From: Alphaproteobacteria bacterium
GTDB taxonomy: Bacteria; Pseudomonadota; Alphaproteobacteria; Caulobacterales; Aquidulcibacteraceae
Assembly: GCA_018969015.1 (NCBI GenBank)
Contig: JAGWZE010000009.1
Location: 1-64,000 of the forward strand
Reading direction: 5' to 3'
Length of the DNA stretch: 64,000 nt
Notes under the pieces: model-generated
Databases searched by the model: none
Seen by the model: the letters and a program-made list of their open reading frames with translations, nothing else
Told to the model about the DNA's origin: nothing
Program-made: the position numbers and the translations under genes
Part shown: positions 63,403 to 64,000 of the stretch, one piece after another
Position numbering within the stretch: position 1 is the first letter of the stretch
How the letters are laid out: each line of letters starts with the position of its first letter

Positions 63403-63525
63403 CACCCCTCATCCGGCGCTTCGCGCCACCTTCTCCCACAAGGGGAGAAGGTCGCCGCACTCGCCCTTCTCCCCTTGTGGGAGAAGGTGGATCGCGAACG
63501 AAGTTCGCGAGACGGATGAGGGGTG
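63403..63525. repeat. Long interspersed palindromic repeat, type 1 (copy B)
   Basis: The same family as 9441-9564 but inverted: here the GCGCTTCGCGC module is on the left and the ATCGCG...CGCGAGA module on the right of the CCTTCTCCCACAAGGGG core pair. It lies between ccrM and rnhB on the minus strand, so it is probably transcribed within their gap. No gene is in 63285-63557. Confidence 0.9.
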
Positions 63526-63557
63526 TCGGAATTGACCGACGCGGTTGCGCAGCGCCC

Positions 63558-64000
63558 TCAACGCGCCGCGAGCGCCTCGCGCACCGGCTTGAAGCTGCGG
63601 CGGTGGATCGGGCACGGGCCGAGGCGCGTGAGGGCGGCCATGTGGTCGGGCGTGCCGTAGCCTTTGTGCTTGGAAAAGCCGTAGCCGGGGTGGGCGGCGC
63701 AGGCTTCGATCATCATCGCGTCGCGGACGGTCTTGGCGATGATGGAGGCCGCGGAGATGACGGGGACGTGCGCGTCGCCGTCGATGATGGCTTCGGCCGG
63801 GCAGGGGAGCTCCGGCAGCGCGTTGCCATCGACGAGCGCGGCGGCGGGCGCCTGCGCCAGGGCTTCGACGGCGCGGCGCATCGCGAGGTGCGTCGCGACA
63901 TAGATGTTGAGCGTGTCGATTTCCTCGACGCTGGCGATCCCGACGCCGACGACGCCGATGGCGCGGATGGCGGCGGCGAGCTCCACGCGCGCCGCCTCCG
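63558..64000 (-). CDS. rnhB: Ribonuclease HII (5' end beyond window)
   Basis: The visible part (about 147 codons) enters at 64000 and has RNase HII motifs: [38 protein letters not shown], then [48 protein letters not shown] and [17 protein letters not shown]. The catalytic Asp in VDGN is present; the first active-site DEAGRG lies outside the window. It removes single ribonucleotides and RNA primers from DNA. It precedes ccrM on the same strand across the repeat, the conserved Caulobacter order. Confidence 0.95.
   Translation of the reverse strand, partial: EAARVELAAAIRAIGVVGVGIASVEEIDTLNIYVATHLAMRRAVEALAQAPAAALVDGNALPELPCPAEAIIDGDAHVPVISAASIIAKTVRDAMMIEACAAHPGYGFSKHKGYGTPDHMAALTRLGPCPIHRRSFKPVREALAAR

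Overview
The window is high-GC, gene-dense DNA from an alphaproteobacterium, most likely a dimorphic or stalked-type member of the Caulobacterales (Caulobacteraceae or Hyphomonadaceae-like). The placement is inferred from a CcrM-type GANTC methyltransferase next to rnhB, a DivL-type kinase with tyrosine at the phospho-acceptor position, a near-consensus CtrA box, short tandem flagellins, the BolA / J-protein / CobS neighbourhood, an Entner-Doudoroff operon, and a RpoE/ChrR-type sigma/anti-sigma pair. No plasmid, prophage, insertion sequence, CRISPR array or rRNA was seen. There is one tRNA (Ser, anticodon CGA).

Layout. 1-7.3 kb: a hairpin with a U-tract (possible end of a small RNA), a zinc-phospholipase-C-like/helix-hairpin-helix fusion under a CtrA-like box, bolA, a J-domain protein, cobS without cobT, a TonB-C-like membrane protein and divL. 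7.3-14.7 kb: palindromic repeats, two tandem SDR dehydrogenases, a DUF433/DUF5615 toxin-antitoxin pair, a quinone oxidoreductase, an isoaspartyl peptidase, an unrecognised 501-aa membrane protein and a TrmH-type RNA methyltransferase. 14.9-18.1 kb: one intact flagellin, one flagellin broken by a short deletion, and an ECF sigma factor with its ChrR-like partner. 18.3-26.9 kb: rlmN, an acetyltransferase, a SOUL protein, a Gfo/Idh/MocA oxidoreductase, surface-polysaccharide genes (GT39-like, GH5, O-antigen ligase-like) and the tRNA. 27-31.8 kb: a lipoprotein and zwf-edd-glk with overlapping ends and no pgl. 31.8-39.6 kb: an M16 peptidase, a second ECF sigma factor with a membrane partner, and two sugar or organic-acid type transporters.

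40-43.4 kb is a compact copper-response operon: csoR, a TolC-like outer-membrane lipoprotein, a Tat-exported multicopper oxidase and a CopC-like periplasmic protein. Each gene overlaps or abuts the next, and two operator-like palindromes lie just before csoR. 43.6-51.1 kb: a 1464-aa multi-PAS hybrid histidine kinase, then on the minus strand a translationally coupled GT2 / ArnT-like GT39 / VTT membrane protein operon. 51.2-62.1 kb: fatty-acid or acyl-CoA catabolism genes (two acyl-CoA dehydrogenases, SDR, acyl-CoA synthetase, zinc alcohol dehydrogenase, APH-like kinase) together with a SpoT/Mesh1-like HD hydrolase, an EthD-domain protein and a photolyase. 62.2-64 kb: ccrM, with two GANTC sites before its start, and a 5'-truncated rnhB.

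Two families of long interspersed palindromic repeats each occur twice (9.4/63.4 kb and 24.0/59.9 kb), and a third type occurs once at 7.3 kb. I found no clearly new multi-gene defence or biosynthetic system. The most notable items are the frameshifted flagellin, the anti-sigma factor lacking zinc ligands, the DivL tyrosine H-box, the paired CsoR-type operators, the GANTC pairs before ccrM and divL, and the 501-aa membrane protein with a possible TIR-like C-terminus.
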